From contig NZ_BMOU01000004.1 in assembly GCF_014647235.1 (NCBI RefSeq), forward strand, positions 124,379-188,378: a DNA stretch of 64,000 nucleotides, in the 5' to 3' direction. The translations under genes were made by a program, and so were the position numbers. Source of the stretch: Haloarcula pellucida. Its GTDB lineage: Archaea > Halobacteriota > Halobacteria > Halobacteriales > Haloarculaceae. The notes below the pieces were generated by a model that was not told the origin of the DNA, searched no databases, and saw only the letters and a list, made by a program, of their open reading frames with translations. Shown one piece after another: positions 51,943-60,307 of the stretch (positions within the stretch are counted from its first letter, which is position 1; each line of letters opens with the position of its first letter).

Positions 51943-52063
51943 TCAAGGGTTAGATCTCCAGATATGAGGATGTATCCGTGCCAGTATATACAATAAATAA
52001 GTGGTAGGTGTCAAGCAGCGACAATCATAAAATGGCAGAAAAGTCAATCACTCGGCGAAAAGG

Positions 52064-52516
52064 TCATACAGATACCTGACGACCGTCAGCTGCAAATGAG
52101 ATTTTGACTGAAAATTCATCGAGTTCGGTGTATTCTGGGTCTTCGCTTTCCAAGACGTTTGAACCAAATTTCAAAATAGAACCCCGATTTCGATAATATT
52201 GTTCATATGAATCCATGTCTCCAATGATAAGACTCACTCGGTAATCATGTCCACCTTCAGCTAAAACTTCGTTTAGCGTCTGTATAGCCTCATCGTAGAC
52301 TCGCTCAATCGTGTCTTCGGAGAGTGCTTTGTCATCGACAGAATATCGAATGCTTCCGGAAGCAACCTTGTCGAGACGACCGTCTTGCAGTTCAATTGTT
52401 GTAACACCGAGATTATTTGAATCAACACAAGCTGAGTCAGTATATTGATTTTTTAATATAATCTCATCAGTGTGGATGAAGGAGGAAGGCACAAACTGAA
52501 ACGTGATTCTAGTCAT
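52064..52516 (-). CDS. unrecognised third protein of the nuclease operon
   Basis: The 150-residue product has two mixed alpha/beta regions: VPSSFIHTDEIILKNQY, then TTIELQDGRLDKVASGSIRY, an acidic helix DTIERVYDEAIQTLNEVL, and YRVSLIIGDMDSYEQYYRN before LDEFSVKISFAADG. No known motif is seen. The start codon lies inside the end of the nuclease gene (8-nt overlap), so the two must be translated together. GC is about 43% in a counted line (26 of 60 in 52081-52140), unlike the chromosome around it. It could be an accessory, sensor or immunity protein. Confidence 0.6.
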   Translation of the reverse strand: MTRITFQFVPSSFIHTDEIILKNQYTDSACVDSNNLGVTTIELQDGRLDKVASGSIRYSVDDKALSEDTIERVYDEAIQTLNEVLAEGGHDYRVSLIIGDMDSYEQYYRNRGSILKFGSNVLESEDPEYTELDEFSVKISFAADGRQVSV

Positions 52517-53570
52517 GATCTTCGGGACTTGTAGATGTGAGTTCTGTTTGTTTTAACAGAGTATCAATTTGTTGCCCGATTTGAGACTCCGTAGCAGACT
52601 TTTCTCTCGCTTCTTCCTCAAGCTTTCCATATAATTCGTCTACTGTCTCAGTCGCCGCCTCTATAGTAATTCGGTCCGTTTCCGGGTGATTTTTTAAGCG
52701 TTCACCCAGCTCTCTGACGTTCTCTCTTTCTTGTCGAATTTGAGGCGTATTGGGAGTACTTTCTGACCGAGATGAGCCGATCTCTTCTACTTCTGAATGA
52801 AGCTCCTCCTGATTCTTCGTATTAGACGGAGATGTTCCGCTGTCTCGCGGATCTAGTGATATCTGTGCTTTCTCCTCCAGTTCTCGCCTTTCAAGAACGC
52901 CAGACCCTGTGTCAGCTATTTCATCTAGGATTAGGTTCATCGGTTCTTTAAACCGAGCAGGAGAGCACCTTCGGAGATATTTTTCTATTTTCAATTCCAA
53001 TTCAGCCTTAGTCGGTGTATGTAGATGGAGTCCCCAAACGGTGCGATATAAGTCATCTACATCTGATGCTGGGATTACTTCGCCGTCGTTCTTGATTTCT
53101 TTATTAGACTGAATCCCAGACAGTAGCTTACTCAGTTCATTACGGCTATATTTTTTCTTGAATGTGGCCCATGGTGTACCATTCCGGAGATATTCTGAAT
53201 TTTCAATGAAATTATTAACTCTAGTAGCCGCAGCGCCATTTGTAACAAGATGGAACAACGCAATATCCTCTCCACCTTTTTCAGCATGCTTGGAATTAAT
53301 TCGATAAAATTCCGGAAAGACCGAACTCTTGAACTTACCTCCCCACTTTAGCTCTCCAGTTTCAACAAATTTCACCTCAAAGTAGTGCTGCGATTTACCA
53401 CAGTCATCTTCCAATACAAAAGCGAAGTCGGAATCGAATCGTTCGATATGGAGCTTTTCTGGCTTTTTGGGTAGGAATTCCGGATAATCAGTAAGGAAAT
53501 AGAATGCTGCAGCTAAATCTTGATATCTAAACCCTCTCCTTGGTGACGCACCACCTGCCTCCTCCGGCAT
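52509..53570 (-). CDS. putative PD-(D/E)XK nuclease, DUF4297/Cap4-like
   Basis: The 353-residue product begins with SPRRGFRYQDLAAAFYFL. This matches the conserved GF-YQ segment (residues 13-17) at the start of DUF4297 and Cap4-type nucleases. Then come HIERFDSDFAFVLED and HYFEVKF, giving D48 and E65-V-K67, the PD-(D/E)XK catalytic pattern. A helical middle region follows (about 130-230), then coiled-coil C-terminal helices. DUF4297 nucleases act in CBASS (Cap4) and other anti-phage systems. Here there is no HerA or cyclase partner, so the activation mode is open. The start overlaps the previous gene's stop (TAATG). Confidence 0.62.
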   Translation of the reverse strand: MPEEAGGASPRRGFRYQDLAAAFYFLTDYPEFLPKKPEKLHIERFDSDFAFVLEDDCGKSQHYFEVKFVETGELKWGGKFKSSVFPEFYRINSKHAEKGGEDIALFHLVTNGAAATRVNNFIENSEYLRNGTPWATFKKKYSRNELSKLLSGIQSNKEIKNDGEVIPASDVDDLYRTVWGLHLHTPTKAELELKIEKYLRRCSPARFKEPMNLILDEIADTGSGVLERRELEEKAQISLDPRDSGTSPSNTKNQEELHSEVEEIGSSRSESTPNTPQIRQERENVRELGERLKNHPETDRITIEAATETVDELYGKLEEEAREKSATESQIGQQIDTLLKQTELTSTSPEDHD

Positions 53571-54256
53571 TATTCTTCAGTCTCAGGTGATTCGTTACTT
53601 TCGCTATTGTATTCCACTACGGCGTCCTCAAGTTCTTCAGCGAGATCATTGATATTCCGGACTAGTTCAGGATCGATATAATCTAAAATATCTTCACCAA
53701 GGTCAGTTCTAGCGTTCTCAACTTCATTAATCAGATGTCTAGCAAGAACTAACGTATTTTGAGCGTCAGTCCCAATCACAACACGCTCATCATAGTCTTT
53801 TATAATCTCGTGGGTGAAATGAGGTCGGCCAGAACGGTATCCTGGTTGAGTTCTTATATTACTCCACCAGTCATGACCCTTGTAAATTCGATTTGTTCTC
53901 TGATCAAGATCAACTCCATATTCAACTTCTAGTTCGGTAATGAACTCAAATAATTTTTGACCCTTCTCACCATTTTCACAAAGTCGGTCAGCAGCATCCG
54001 TAGAAAAAGCATTTACAGTATTCAAAAGAGCTTCTGTAACATCGTCCTGTTCCTCTTCGTCCACTTTTCCGTACAGACAACCACTAAGATACCGAAAGAA
54101 CAGATCAAAGTTATTGAATTTGCGTTCCGTTCCAATAGTTTCTTCAAATACTGACCTAATCTCCTCTTTTTGCTCTATGATTCCATCAGCATTATCAAGT
54201 AATAGGTCAATCCGCTCTTCTTCAAAGATCATATCCTGATTGGTAGATTCACTCAT
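53570..54256 (-). CDS. unrecognised first protein of the nuclease operon
   Basis: The 228-residue acidic, mostly helical product reads EEERIDLLLDNADGIIEQKEEIRSVFEETIGTERKFNN, then LFFRYLSGCLYGKVDEEEQDDVTEALLNTV. A mid part contains YGVDLDQRTNRIYKGHDWWSNI with PHFTHEIIKDYDERVVIGT. No domain is recognised. It starts the operon, with a TTTTAGAC TATA element about 29 nt before the ATG, and its stop overlaps the nuclease start by one base. It may be a sensor, an antitoxin-like partner or a structural scaffold. Confidence 0.6.
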   Translation of the reverse strand: MSESTNQDMIFEEERIDLLLDNADGIIEQKEEIRSVFEETIGTERKFNNFDLFFRYLSGCLYGKVDEEEQDDVTEALLNTVNAFSTDAADRLCENGEKGQKLFEFITELEVEYGVDLDQRTNRIYKGHDWWSNIRTQPGYRSGRPHFTHEIIKDYDERVVIGTDAQNTLVLARHLINEVENARTDLGEDILDYIDPELVRNINDLAEELEDAVVEYNSESNESPETEE

Positions 54257-54352
54257 TAGTATAATATTGACTCAGTGAAGGTCTAAAATGTACTGGAAAA
54301 GGTTAGACATTCACTTATTCAAACAAGTAGGCTTCTAACACAGACATTTAGT

Positions 54353-56170
54353 CTAGTCCGTTTCAATATCGAATATCGAGATATTCTCGTCGTTATGAGT
54401 TGAGTTTGGATATGTATCTAAATGTTGAGTACTATGAAAAAACTCGTTATTCGGAATATCCCAGTACGCATACGCTCCGAGATAGTCAATAACGCAGGAA
54501 AAAGTCGATTTTTCAGGTAATGTTGAGCGAACCGGTGGTTGTTCCACATCTGAGATTGCCCGGTCAATTGCGGCTTCGAGATCAGCAATATCATCCCATT
54601 GTCGACGTGCAAGGTCGTCACGTATCTCTTGCTCGCTAGCGGCTTTCGTCGAATCAAGCGAACACCAACGAACAGCCTCACGCACGCTCAAGTCTTGTAG
54701 GTGGTCGTCTGGGTCAATGCCTTTAGTAATCGGTTTCGAACAGGACCAGAACCGCCGGTTCGATGCCCAGTAAAGAGCAAGTTTCCAGGTCGCTGCTTTA
54801 TCAGCATACGAATTAAGTTCTTCCTTAGATTCTTCAAACGATTCCGTGGCGTCGAGTAGCGAACCAAACGTTGCACTCAGATACTTTCCGAGATACGCGC
54901 CAGCTGTCGACTCCATAGACTGGCCTTCATCATCGAATTCAATGAGATCGTGTGCCCTTGTTCGGTCACGAACCCAGCCGTCACCATGGTTGTGATCACC
55001 GAAGCGGTACCAGTCGACGAAACCTTCATCGGTATCGAAGTTGGCATCAAGGTCATCGAGATCGTCTCGGTAGACGAGCGGATACGTGTCGATGATACGG
55101 CCCTGACCGTAGTCGTTCCACTTTTTCGCGATCTCTTGCTTATCGCAGAGCCACGGCATTCCGTCTGATTCACGTGTTGGCACGTCAAAAAACAGAACAT
55201 GCAGGTGTGGGTAGCCCTTCTCGGTAAATTCAAGCGCCTTGATATAGTTGGGGCGGCATCGAGGCCGTCCAGTCACATCACTATCAAGGTCGGGTCGCCA
55301 ATTTCGAACCTCTGGGCAGCGAGTGTCGTCCTTCGTCGAAGGATCGGAGTCGAAGTACGAGAGCAGGCGATTGAAGTTTTCGTTGATGGAGTTGATAGCC
55401 GCTAGCAGGGAATCGTGTTGTTTGGGGTCGGTAGTGAACGTAGCGAGGACGGCGTTGTCAGCGTATTCGTAACCATATTCGAGAGCATCATTGAACCGGG
55501 CGAACTGTTTGGAAACACGGCCCTCGTCGTTGAATCGCGTCTTGTACCGCTTCGTCATCCGGCGGGTCGTCTCACCACCAGTACGACCGACGAAGTGGAC
55601 ATCGAACAGCAGTCGGTAGTCCTCGATGCGATTGAGGTAGGATGTAAAACTGTCCACCAGCAGGTCACGAAGGTCGTCGTCGACGGAATCAACCCGCTTG
55701 AGGTAGTTGCGGACGAATTGGCGGTCGTACGTCTGGTCCTCGTTCTGGTGGGCCGTTTGAGTAATGCCTTCTGTAATCAAGTCAAGAAGGCGGAGGGTTG
55801 GGGTCACCATCAGGACCCCTGAGGAACGTGATTTCTGCACGTAGGGGTCCTCGGGAGCTACGAGGTCGTCGACGAAGCGGTATGCAAACTGGTAGTCGGG
55901 ATCAGAGCCTTCGACACGCTCGCAGGCTTCGGGCGAGACACCTTTGACTGCGTACGAAACGACGTGAGAGAGCGGTGTACCCTCTGGATGCGCCGCAATG
56001 AACTTAGCGACGCGCACGCGATCTGTGTCACGTTCTGTGAGAGTTCCGTCGATAAGTTGACCGTGACCGAGTAGGTCGCGCTCTTCCAGAAGGTCTGCCA
56101 GTACGGGAGTGTTACATCTATCGGCGAGGTCGAGCCCGCCCAGGTGTCCCGGCGGCTCGACGACGCTCAT
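54353..56170 (-). CDS. rep: HUH rolling-circle replication initiator
   Basis: The 605-residue protein has the HUH endonuclease signature. Motif 2 is YPHLHVLFFDVP with H322 and H324, and the preceding motif 1 region reads NAVLATFTTDP. The catalytic tyrosine motif is AYLGKYLS with Y426 and Y430, as in Rep proteins of haloarchaeal plasmids and related viruses. Rep would nick the double-strand origin. The N-terminal 180 residues are helical and probably bind DNA. Its ATG overlaps the stop of a small upstream ORF (ATGA). GC is between that of the cargo and the chromosome. Confidence 0.82.
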   Translation of the reverse strand: MSVVEPPGHLGGLDLADRCNTPVLADLLEERDLLGHGQLIDGTLTERDTDRVRVAKFIAAHPEGTPLSHVVSYAVKGVSPEACERVEGSDPDYQFAYRFVDDLVAPEDPYVQKSRSSGVLMVTPTLRLLDLITEGITQTAHQNEDQTYDRQFVRNYLKRVDSVDDDLRDLLVDSFTSYLNRIEDYRLLFDVHFVGRTGGETTRRMTKRYKTRFNDEGRVSKQFARFNDALEYGYEYADNAVLATFTTDPKQHDSLLAAINSINENFNRLLSYFDSDPSTKDDTRCPEVRNWRPDLDSDVTGRPRCRPNYIKALEFTEKGYPHLHVLFFDVPTRESDGMPWLCDKQEIAKKWNDYGQGRIIDTYPLVYRDDLDDLDANFDTDEGFVDWYRFGDHNHGDGWVRDRTRAHDLIEFDDEGQSMESTAGAYLGKYLSATFGSLLDATESFEESKEELNSYADKAATWKLALYWASNRRFWSCSKPITKGIDPDDHLQDLSVREAVRWCSLDSTKAASEQEIRDDLARRQWDDIADLEAAIDRAISDVEQPPVRSTLPEKSTFSCVIDYLGAYAYWDIPNNEFFHSTQHLDTYPNSTHNDENISIFDIETD

Positions 56171-56448
56171 TCGGGACTGGTTGGGTGGGCATCGTCGACG
56201 TGCTGGCCCGGCGTGTCGCTGTTAGGATTCCCCTCACCCTCCGGGTTCGGGGGAGACGCTCGGGCTTCCGGGTCACCCCGCGAGGGGGTGCTGCCGGCTG
56301 GTCGAGTTGGTGCGGACGGTGATTGGCGCTCGATGGCTCGACGAACATCCTCGTCGGTCGCCTCCAGGAGGCGCGACGCGCGGACGAACTCGTCACGAGG
56401 ATAGGGCCAATCAGTAGTAGGACGAGCGAGGTCGCGCTTACGCGACAC
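56167..56448 (-). CDS. small basic/acidic protein coupled to rep
   Basis: From the GTG at 56448 there are 93 residues. The first 45 (MSRKRDLARPTTDWPYPRDE, then FVRASRLLEATDEDVRRAIE) look helical; the rest is Pro/Gly-rich and disordered. GGAGGT, seven bases before the GTG, is an unusually strong Shine-Dalgarno sequence and decides the start against a GTG nine bases upstream that overlaps it. The stop overlaps the rep ATG, so translation of rep is coupled. It might regulate copy number or Rep synthesis. Confidence 0.6.
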   Translation of the reverse strand: MSRKRDLARPTTDWPYPRDEFVRASRLLEATDEDVRRAIERQSPSAPTRPAGSTPSRGDPEARASPPNPEGEGNPNSDTPGQHVDDAHPTSPE

Positions 56449-56642
56449 AGCGACCACCTCCGAGAAATGTCGAAAGAGGACACTCCCTCGAAATAACCGC
56501 AGGACAGCGAGGGGTGCATCCGGATTCCGGGTGAACTCTCTTTCCAGAGGGAGATACGCAGAACCCCGATTCCGGTGAAATCGGAAAGAAGCGACTCGCT
56601 CTCCGTGTTGTAATTTCCCCGGCTACGCCGGTAAAATTTGAG
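56449..56642. other. upstream region of rep and right end of the element
   Basis: About 190 bp without gene evidence. It contains the Shine-Dalgarno sequence of the small ORF and several GAT(T)CCGG repeats, such as ATCCGGATTCCGG and GATTCCGG, of uncertain meaning. It may hold the origin of rolling-circle replication, but no clear nick site or hairpin was identified. Confidence 0.35.
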
Positions 56643-56714
56643 TGGACTCGCCGGGATTTGAACCCGGGGCCTCTCCCATGCCAAGGGAGTGATCTACCCC
56701 TGATCTACGAGCCC
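56643..56714 (-). tRNA. tRNA-Ala (anticodon GGC)
   Basis: Read on the minus strand, the gene starts GGGCTCG and ends CGAGTCC plus discriminator A, which pair as the acceptor stem with one G-U. The anticodon stem CTCCC/GGGAG encloses TTGGCAT, so the anticodon is GGC (Ala, GCC/GCU). The T arm CCGGG-TTCAAAT-CCCGG is perfect. The CCA is not encoded. A TTTAAGAAAG TATA-like sequence lies about 28-38 nt before it. The 3' end borders the integrated element, so the gene remains intact after integration. Confidence 0.95.
56644..56653. other. candidate right attachment site inside tRNA-Ala 3' end
   Basis: GGACTCGCCG is the copy in the tRNA that matches 50546-50555. Haloarchaeal integrated elements commonly use tRNA 3' ends as attB. 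Confidence 0.35.
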
Positions 56715-56741
56715 TCGTTGCATCCAATCGTATCCGACGGG

Positions 56742-56752
56742 CTTTCTTAAAC
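56742..56752 (-). promoter_or_regulatory. TATA box of tRNA-Ala
   Basis: GTTTAAGAAAG on the minus strand lies about 28-38 nt before the tRNA 5' end at 56714, within the 246-bp gap to the pilin cluster. I see no other gene in that gap. Confidence 0.55.
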
Positions 56753-56960
56753 CCATCGAACCGAATCGAACGTGCGAGTCGCTGCCGTCCCGCACTCCCG
56801 GCCGGGACTGCCACAATGTACAAGAGCGTCGAGTGCGACAGTCCGTCAGACACCGCGTAGCGTGGGGCTGCGCGAGGCGACACATGTACGGCAAGGGAAC
56901 TAGCACCGATAGGCTGGGTGGCCGTCAGTGGTACGGCTTCGAAGTGGGGCGGGGGAACTG

Positions 56961-57497
56961 ATGCGCGGACAGACGACGCTCGACTTCGCCATCGGGATGA
57001 GTCTCTTTCTGGCGGTGCTCATCTTCGTCTTCCTGTTCATTCCCGGCCTGCTGTCTCCGTTCACGGCGGGGGCACAGGACGAGACGGTCACCACCAACCG
57101 GGTCGCAGACCAGTTGACGAAGTCGACGCTCGGCGGGCCCGACCAGCCGTACACCATCGACCGGTTCTGTACCGTCGAGTTCTTCGATGGGAACGGGCCG
57201 GGCCGCTGTGTGTTCGACGACGAGTCGCTCAGCGAGCAGTTGGGACTGGACGCGAATCGGCAGCACGTCAACGTCACCATCCGTGGGAACGTGACGAAAC
57301 AGCCGAGCGAACGAGAGGAGATTCTGTGTTGGGATGTCTCGGACGAACGGCTACTGGAGCAGTCAGACTGTGTGGGGAGCGACATCCGACTCGCCCGCGG
57401 CGACACGCCGCCGTCGACGAACGACGAGACGGTGACCGCACTGCGGGTCGTCTCGCTGAACTTGGAGGACGTCACCCTCTACGTGGAGATGTGGTAA
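56961..57497 (+). CDS. type IV pilin-like minor subunit, DUF7287-like
   Basis: The 178-residue product begins MRGQTTLDFAIGMSLFLAVL: a short RGQ leader, then a long hydrophobic helix, the archaeal type IV prepilin pattern with probable PibD cleavage at G-Q. The mature domain includes two pairs of Cys (FCTVEFF, GRCVFDD, ILCWDVS, QSDCVGS), which may form disulfides outside the cell. The ATG at 56961 is preceded by GGGGGAACTG. It is first of five co-oriented pilin-like genes and is followed by a one-base gap to the next. Confidence 0.75.
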   Translation: MRGQTTLDFAIGMSLFLAVLIFVFLFIPGLLSPFTAGAQDETVTTNRVADQLTKSTLGGPDQPYTIDRFCTVEFFDGNGPGRCVFDDESLSEQLGLDANRQHVNVTIRGNVTKQPSEREEILCWDVSDERLLEQSDCVGSDIRLARGDTPPSTNDETVTALRVVSLNLEDVTLYVEMW

Positions 57498-57498
57498 C

Positions 57499-58086
57499 AT
57501 GCGCGGGCAAGCACACACGCTGGAGGCAGTCGTCGCCGGACTGATGTTGCTGTCGAGTCTCGTCTTCGCGTTGCAGATGACGGCGGTGACGCCGCTGTCT
57601 GCGAGTACGTCGAGCCAGCACATCGAAAACCAGCAGCAGGCGACGGGGAGTGGCGTGCTGGCGGCGGCGGCACAGAACGACTCGCTCAAGCCCGCCGTCC
57701 TCTACTGGAACAACACCTCAGAGCAGTTCCACGGCACGAACGAGAACTTAGGCTACTATACGAGTGGGCCACCGAACAACACGCTGGGTCAGATGCTCAA
57801 CCGGTCGTTCGACAGGCGAGGCATCGCCTACAACGTCTACTTCTGGTTCCAGAACGAGGACGGCGACGTCATCAGTCGACGGTACATCTACAGCGGCGTC
57901 CCGAGCGACAACGCCGTCGGCGCGAGCCACACGATAACGCTGATGGACCACGATCACCTGTACGACGCCAACGAGACGAGGAACGCGACGGTCATACGGG
58001 ACGACAGGGACACGTATCCGATACCGAACCTCCCCTCTAACGTCTACAACACGGTCCGTGTGGAGGTGATCGCGTGGCGGATCTAA
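57499..58086 (+). CDS. type IV pilin-like minor subunit, DUF7288-like
   Basis: The 195-residue protein begins MRGQAHTLEAVVAGLMLLSS, again RGQ plus a hydrophobic helix with Glu near position 9 (Glu5 type). The exterior domain has VLYWNNTSEQFHGT and YNVYFWFQNEDGDVISRR, with many Asn-x-Ser/Thr sites for N-glycosylation, typical of haloarchaeal surface proteins. It overlaps the next gene by 13 bp. A minor pilin or pseudopilin role follows from the cluster. Confidence 0.75.
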   Translation: MRGQAHTLEAVVAGLMLLSSLVFALQMTAVTPLSASTSSQHIENQQQATGSGVLAAAAQNDSLKPAVLYWNNTSEQFHGTNENLGYYTSGPPNNTLGQMLNRSFDRRGIAYNVYFWFQNEDGDVISRRYIYSGVPSDNAVGASHTITLMDHDHLYDANETRNATVIRDDRDTYPIPNLPSNVYNTVRVEVIAWRI

Positions 58087-59129
58087 ACCGCGACGACCGG
58101 GGGCAGATAATCCTCATCGCGGCGTTCGCGCTCGCGGTGACGTTCGTCGCGCTGGCGCTCATCGTCAACTCCGCCATCTTCACCGAGAACCTCGCGAGCC
58201 GGGGCGAGACGGCGGGCAGCGACGACGCGCTGGCGATGCGGGCGATGGTCGAGACCAACGCCGGCTACGCGCTGGACGACGCCAACCGATACAACTACAG
58301 CACCGACAGCGTCCGTGACGAGGCCATCACGTTCGCTGTCAACAACACGAGCATGCAGACAGAGCAACAGCAGGCGATGACCGGCACGCTGGTGAACGTC
58401 TCGTACAGACCCGGCGACCCCGGCGCCAACGTCGACGGGCGGCGCATCGCCCAGAATAGTTCGACCGGCGACGACTTCACGTCCACATCGGGGAGTGCGA
58501 ACTACGTGGTCGCTGAGGACGTCACGCGGTCCGGGATAGCCGGCGAGAATGCTACGCGCGCGTTCGTCATCAATGCGAGCGAGATAGACGGATCGAACAA
58601 CGCCACGTCGTTCGAGATAGAGGTCAGGGATGACTCACTCGCAGCGAGCGGCAACACGAACACATGGCAGATGCACATCTGGAACCCGACCGGCGATGTC
58701 GTCCGTGTCGTCGTCGTCAAGAATGACGGCGGGTCGGTAACCAGGGAGGCCTGTGAGGTAACGAAAAAACACAGCTTCGTCCGCATCGACGTGACAGGCG
58801 GTACCGTGGCCGCCGAGCCATGTGACGCGCTCGGAATTACCTCGAGCGGTGAGAATATGCACTTCGCCGCTGGGGCGCCCGACGGCCCCATCGAGGACTA
58901 CAAGATTCGGTTCAAGAACGCGACGGCGATGCACGGCAACTACTCGATGGTCGTCCGCGGGTCGAGCCTGCTCAACACCAACGTCGACGAGGGAGCGCTC
59001 GGTATCACACCGGGCGACCCCTACTGGACCGACGCATACTACGAGATTACCGTCGAGTACAGCTACGATACACCGAACCTGCGGTACGTGACGGACATCA
59101 GGGTCGCACCGGGTGAGCCAGATGCATAA
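58074..59129 (+). CDS. pilin-like surface protein, DUF7261-like
   Basis: A GTG start inside the end of the previous gene opens 351 residues: a short charged leader (MADLNRDDRGQIILIAAFAL) with RGQ and then a hydrophobic helix. The long extracellular domain is rich in Asn/Ser/Thr and contains VEDVTRSG-type beta repeats, with ITSSGENMHF and YYEITVEYSYDTPNLRYVTDI near the end. Length makes it an adhesin-like or tip subunit candidate. It overlaps the next gene by 8 bp. Confidence 0.72.
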   Translation: MADLNRDDRGQIILIAAFALAVTFVALALIVNSAIFTENLASRGETAGSDDALAMRAMVETNAGYALDDANRYNYSTDSVRDEAITFAVNNTSMQTEQQQAMTGTLVNVSYRPGDPGANVDGRRIAQNSSTGDDFTSTSGSANYVVAEDVTRSGIAGENATRAFVINASEIDGSNNATSFEIEVRDDSLAASGNTNTWQMHIWNPTGDVVRVVVVKNDGGSVTREACEVTKKHSFVRIDVTGGTVAAEPCDALGITSSGENMHFAAGAPDGPIEDYKIRFKNATAMHGNYSMVVRGSSLLNTNVDEGALGITPGDPYWTDAYYEITVEYSYDTPNLRYVTDIRVAPGEPDA

Positions 59130-59565
59130 TCGCGCCGTCTCGACGACGCTGTCGTACACGCTGACACTGTCGATATCGGCGTTGCTGATAACCGGCCTCC
59201 TCGTCGCCGGCACCGACTACGTCAACGACCGACGGGAACAGGTCGTCCGTGAGGAACTCACCATCATCGGACATCAGGTGGCGTCTGATCTCTCACGGGC
59301 CGACCGGTTGGTCCGGGCCGGACAGAGTCCGACGGTCCGGATGAACCAGACGTTCCCGGACCGCGTCTCGGGCAGTAGCTACGACGTCGCAGTCGAGAAT
59401 CAGGAGACGCTCGTCCTGACGTCGACCGACCCCGAGGTGTCTGTCACGGTCAGTCTGGAGGTCAAGACGGACCTCAGGTCCGGGTCGACGGCCGACGGGG
59501 GCGTCGTCCAGATCTGGTACGACAAAGGTCCGAGCCCGAGTGAACTGGTGATAACCGATGTCTGA
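59122..59565 (+). CDS. type IV pilin-like minor subunit, DUF7266-like
   Basis: From the ATG at 59122 the product has 147 residues (MHNRAVSTTLSYTLTLSISALLI). A GTG at 59113 would add three. The N-terminus is a short basic leader, RAVSTTL, and a hydrophobic helix, as in archaeal pilins. The exterior domain reads QVASDLSRADRLVRAGQ, then GSSYDVAVENQETLVLTSTD, the same pattern as the next gene. GGGTGA lies before the ATG. It overlaps the next gene by 8 bp. Confidence 0.75.
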   Translation: MHNRAVSTTLSYTLTLSISALLITGLLVAGTDYVNDRREQVVREELTIIGHQVASDLSRADRLVRAGQSPTVRMNQTFPDRVSGSSYDVAVENQETLVLTSTDPEVSVTVSLEVKTDLRSGSTADGGVVQIWYDKGPSPSELVITDV

Positions 59566-60307
59566 TCGCGCCGTGAGCGAGGTGCTGAGCTTCACGCTGG
59601 TCTTTACGCTCATCGTCGCCTCTATCGCACTCATCTCGGTGGGCGGCCTCGGGAGCCTGCAAGACGTTCGCGACGTCGAGCAACTGGAGAGCGCAGAGCG
59701 CGCCTTCGACGTGCTCGCCGACAACGTCGCGGACATCCACCAACGCGGTGCGCCGAGTCGCGCGACCGAGATCAGCCTCGGCGAGTCCCAGCTTCGAACC
59801 GGCGACAACGTGACGATGGAAGTGAAACTCGATGGTGGTAGTGGCGGGCTACCGACGACCTTAACGAAAGATATCCGACCGGTCGTCTACGAGGGCAACG
59901 ACGACCGGAAAATCGTCTACGAGGCCGGTGCCGTGTTCCGGACGAACCGCGACGGCGGCGTGGTCGTCCGCGAACCGCCACTCGTCGTCGACGAGAAACG
60001 GATGCTCGTGACGGTAGTGGGCGTCAACCGACCCAACGTCCAGAGTCTCAGCGGGTCGACGGTACTCGTCCGGATGAACCACCGCGGTTCGAACGTCTTC
60101 TACCGGAACCGGTCTGCCGACGTCGACAGCGTCCAGATCACGATGAGTTCGACGCCGCGAGCGTCGCTCTGGGCCGAGGTGTACAGTAGATACGGCTTCA
60201 GTTGCACTCTGCTGAGTCAGACGAGCGTCGAGTGTACGTACAATCCGGGCAACATCGACCGCGTCTACGTCGTCTATCACGACATCAGGGTCAACATCGA
60301 TACGTGA
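59558..60307 (+). CDS. pilin-like surface protein, DUF7289-like
   Basis: The 249-residue product begins MSDRAVSEVLSFTLVFTLIV, close to haloarchaeal pilin leaders (DRAVSEVL). The exterior part contains LADNVADIHQRGAPSRATEISLGESQL, IVYEAGAVFRTNRDGGVVVREPPLVVDEKRM and VEVYHDIRV-like ending VYVVYHDIRVNI. The internal segment with R-D-G-G-V-V resembles a homologous segment in the two large proteins that follow, suggesting common origin. It ends one base from the stop of the opposing gene. Confidence 0.75.
   Translation: MSDRAVSEVLSFTLVFTLIVASIALISVGGLGSLQDVRDVEQLESAERAFDVLADNVADIHQRGAPSRATEISLGESQLRTGDNVTMEVKLDGGSGGLPTTLTKDIRPVVYEGNDDRKIVYEAGAVFRTNRDGGVVVREPPLVVDEKRMLVTVVGVNRPNVQSLSGSTVLVRMNHRGSNVFYRNRSADVDSVQITMSSTPRASLWAEVYSRYGFSCTLLSQTSVECTYNPGNIDRVYVVYHDIRVNIDT

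Larger units (their letters stand above)
50546..56653. mobile_element. integrated plasmid/provirus-like element at tRNA-Ala
   Basis: All genes from 50587 to 56448 read on the minus strand. The middle part is clearly AT-rich (for example 23 G/C of 60 in 53281-53340). It encodes an HUH replication protein, a coupled small ORF, a probable OB-fold protein and cargo. It lies between a short repeat of the tRNA-Ala 3' end and the tRNA itself, and interrupts the pilus locus. No integrase is present, so it may be a decayed or trans-mobilised element. Its order resembles small haloarchaeal rolling-circle plasmids and pleolipovirus-like genomes, but no spike protein is visible. Confidence 0.62.

Noticed and set aside
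50546-56653. CRISPR array, transposase or integrase in the element
   Set aside because: Looked for spaced direct repeats, DDE or tyrosine recombinase motifs on both strands; none was evident.
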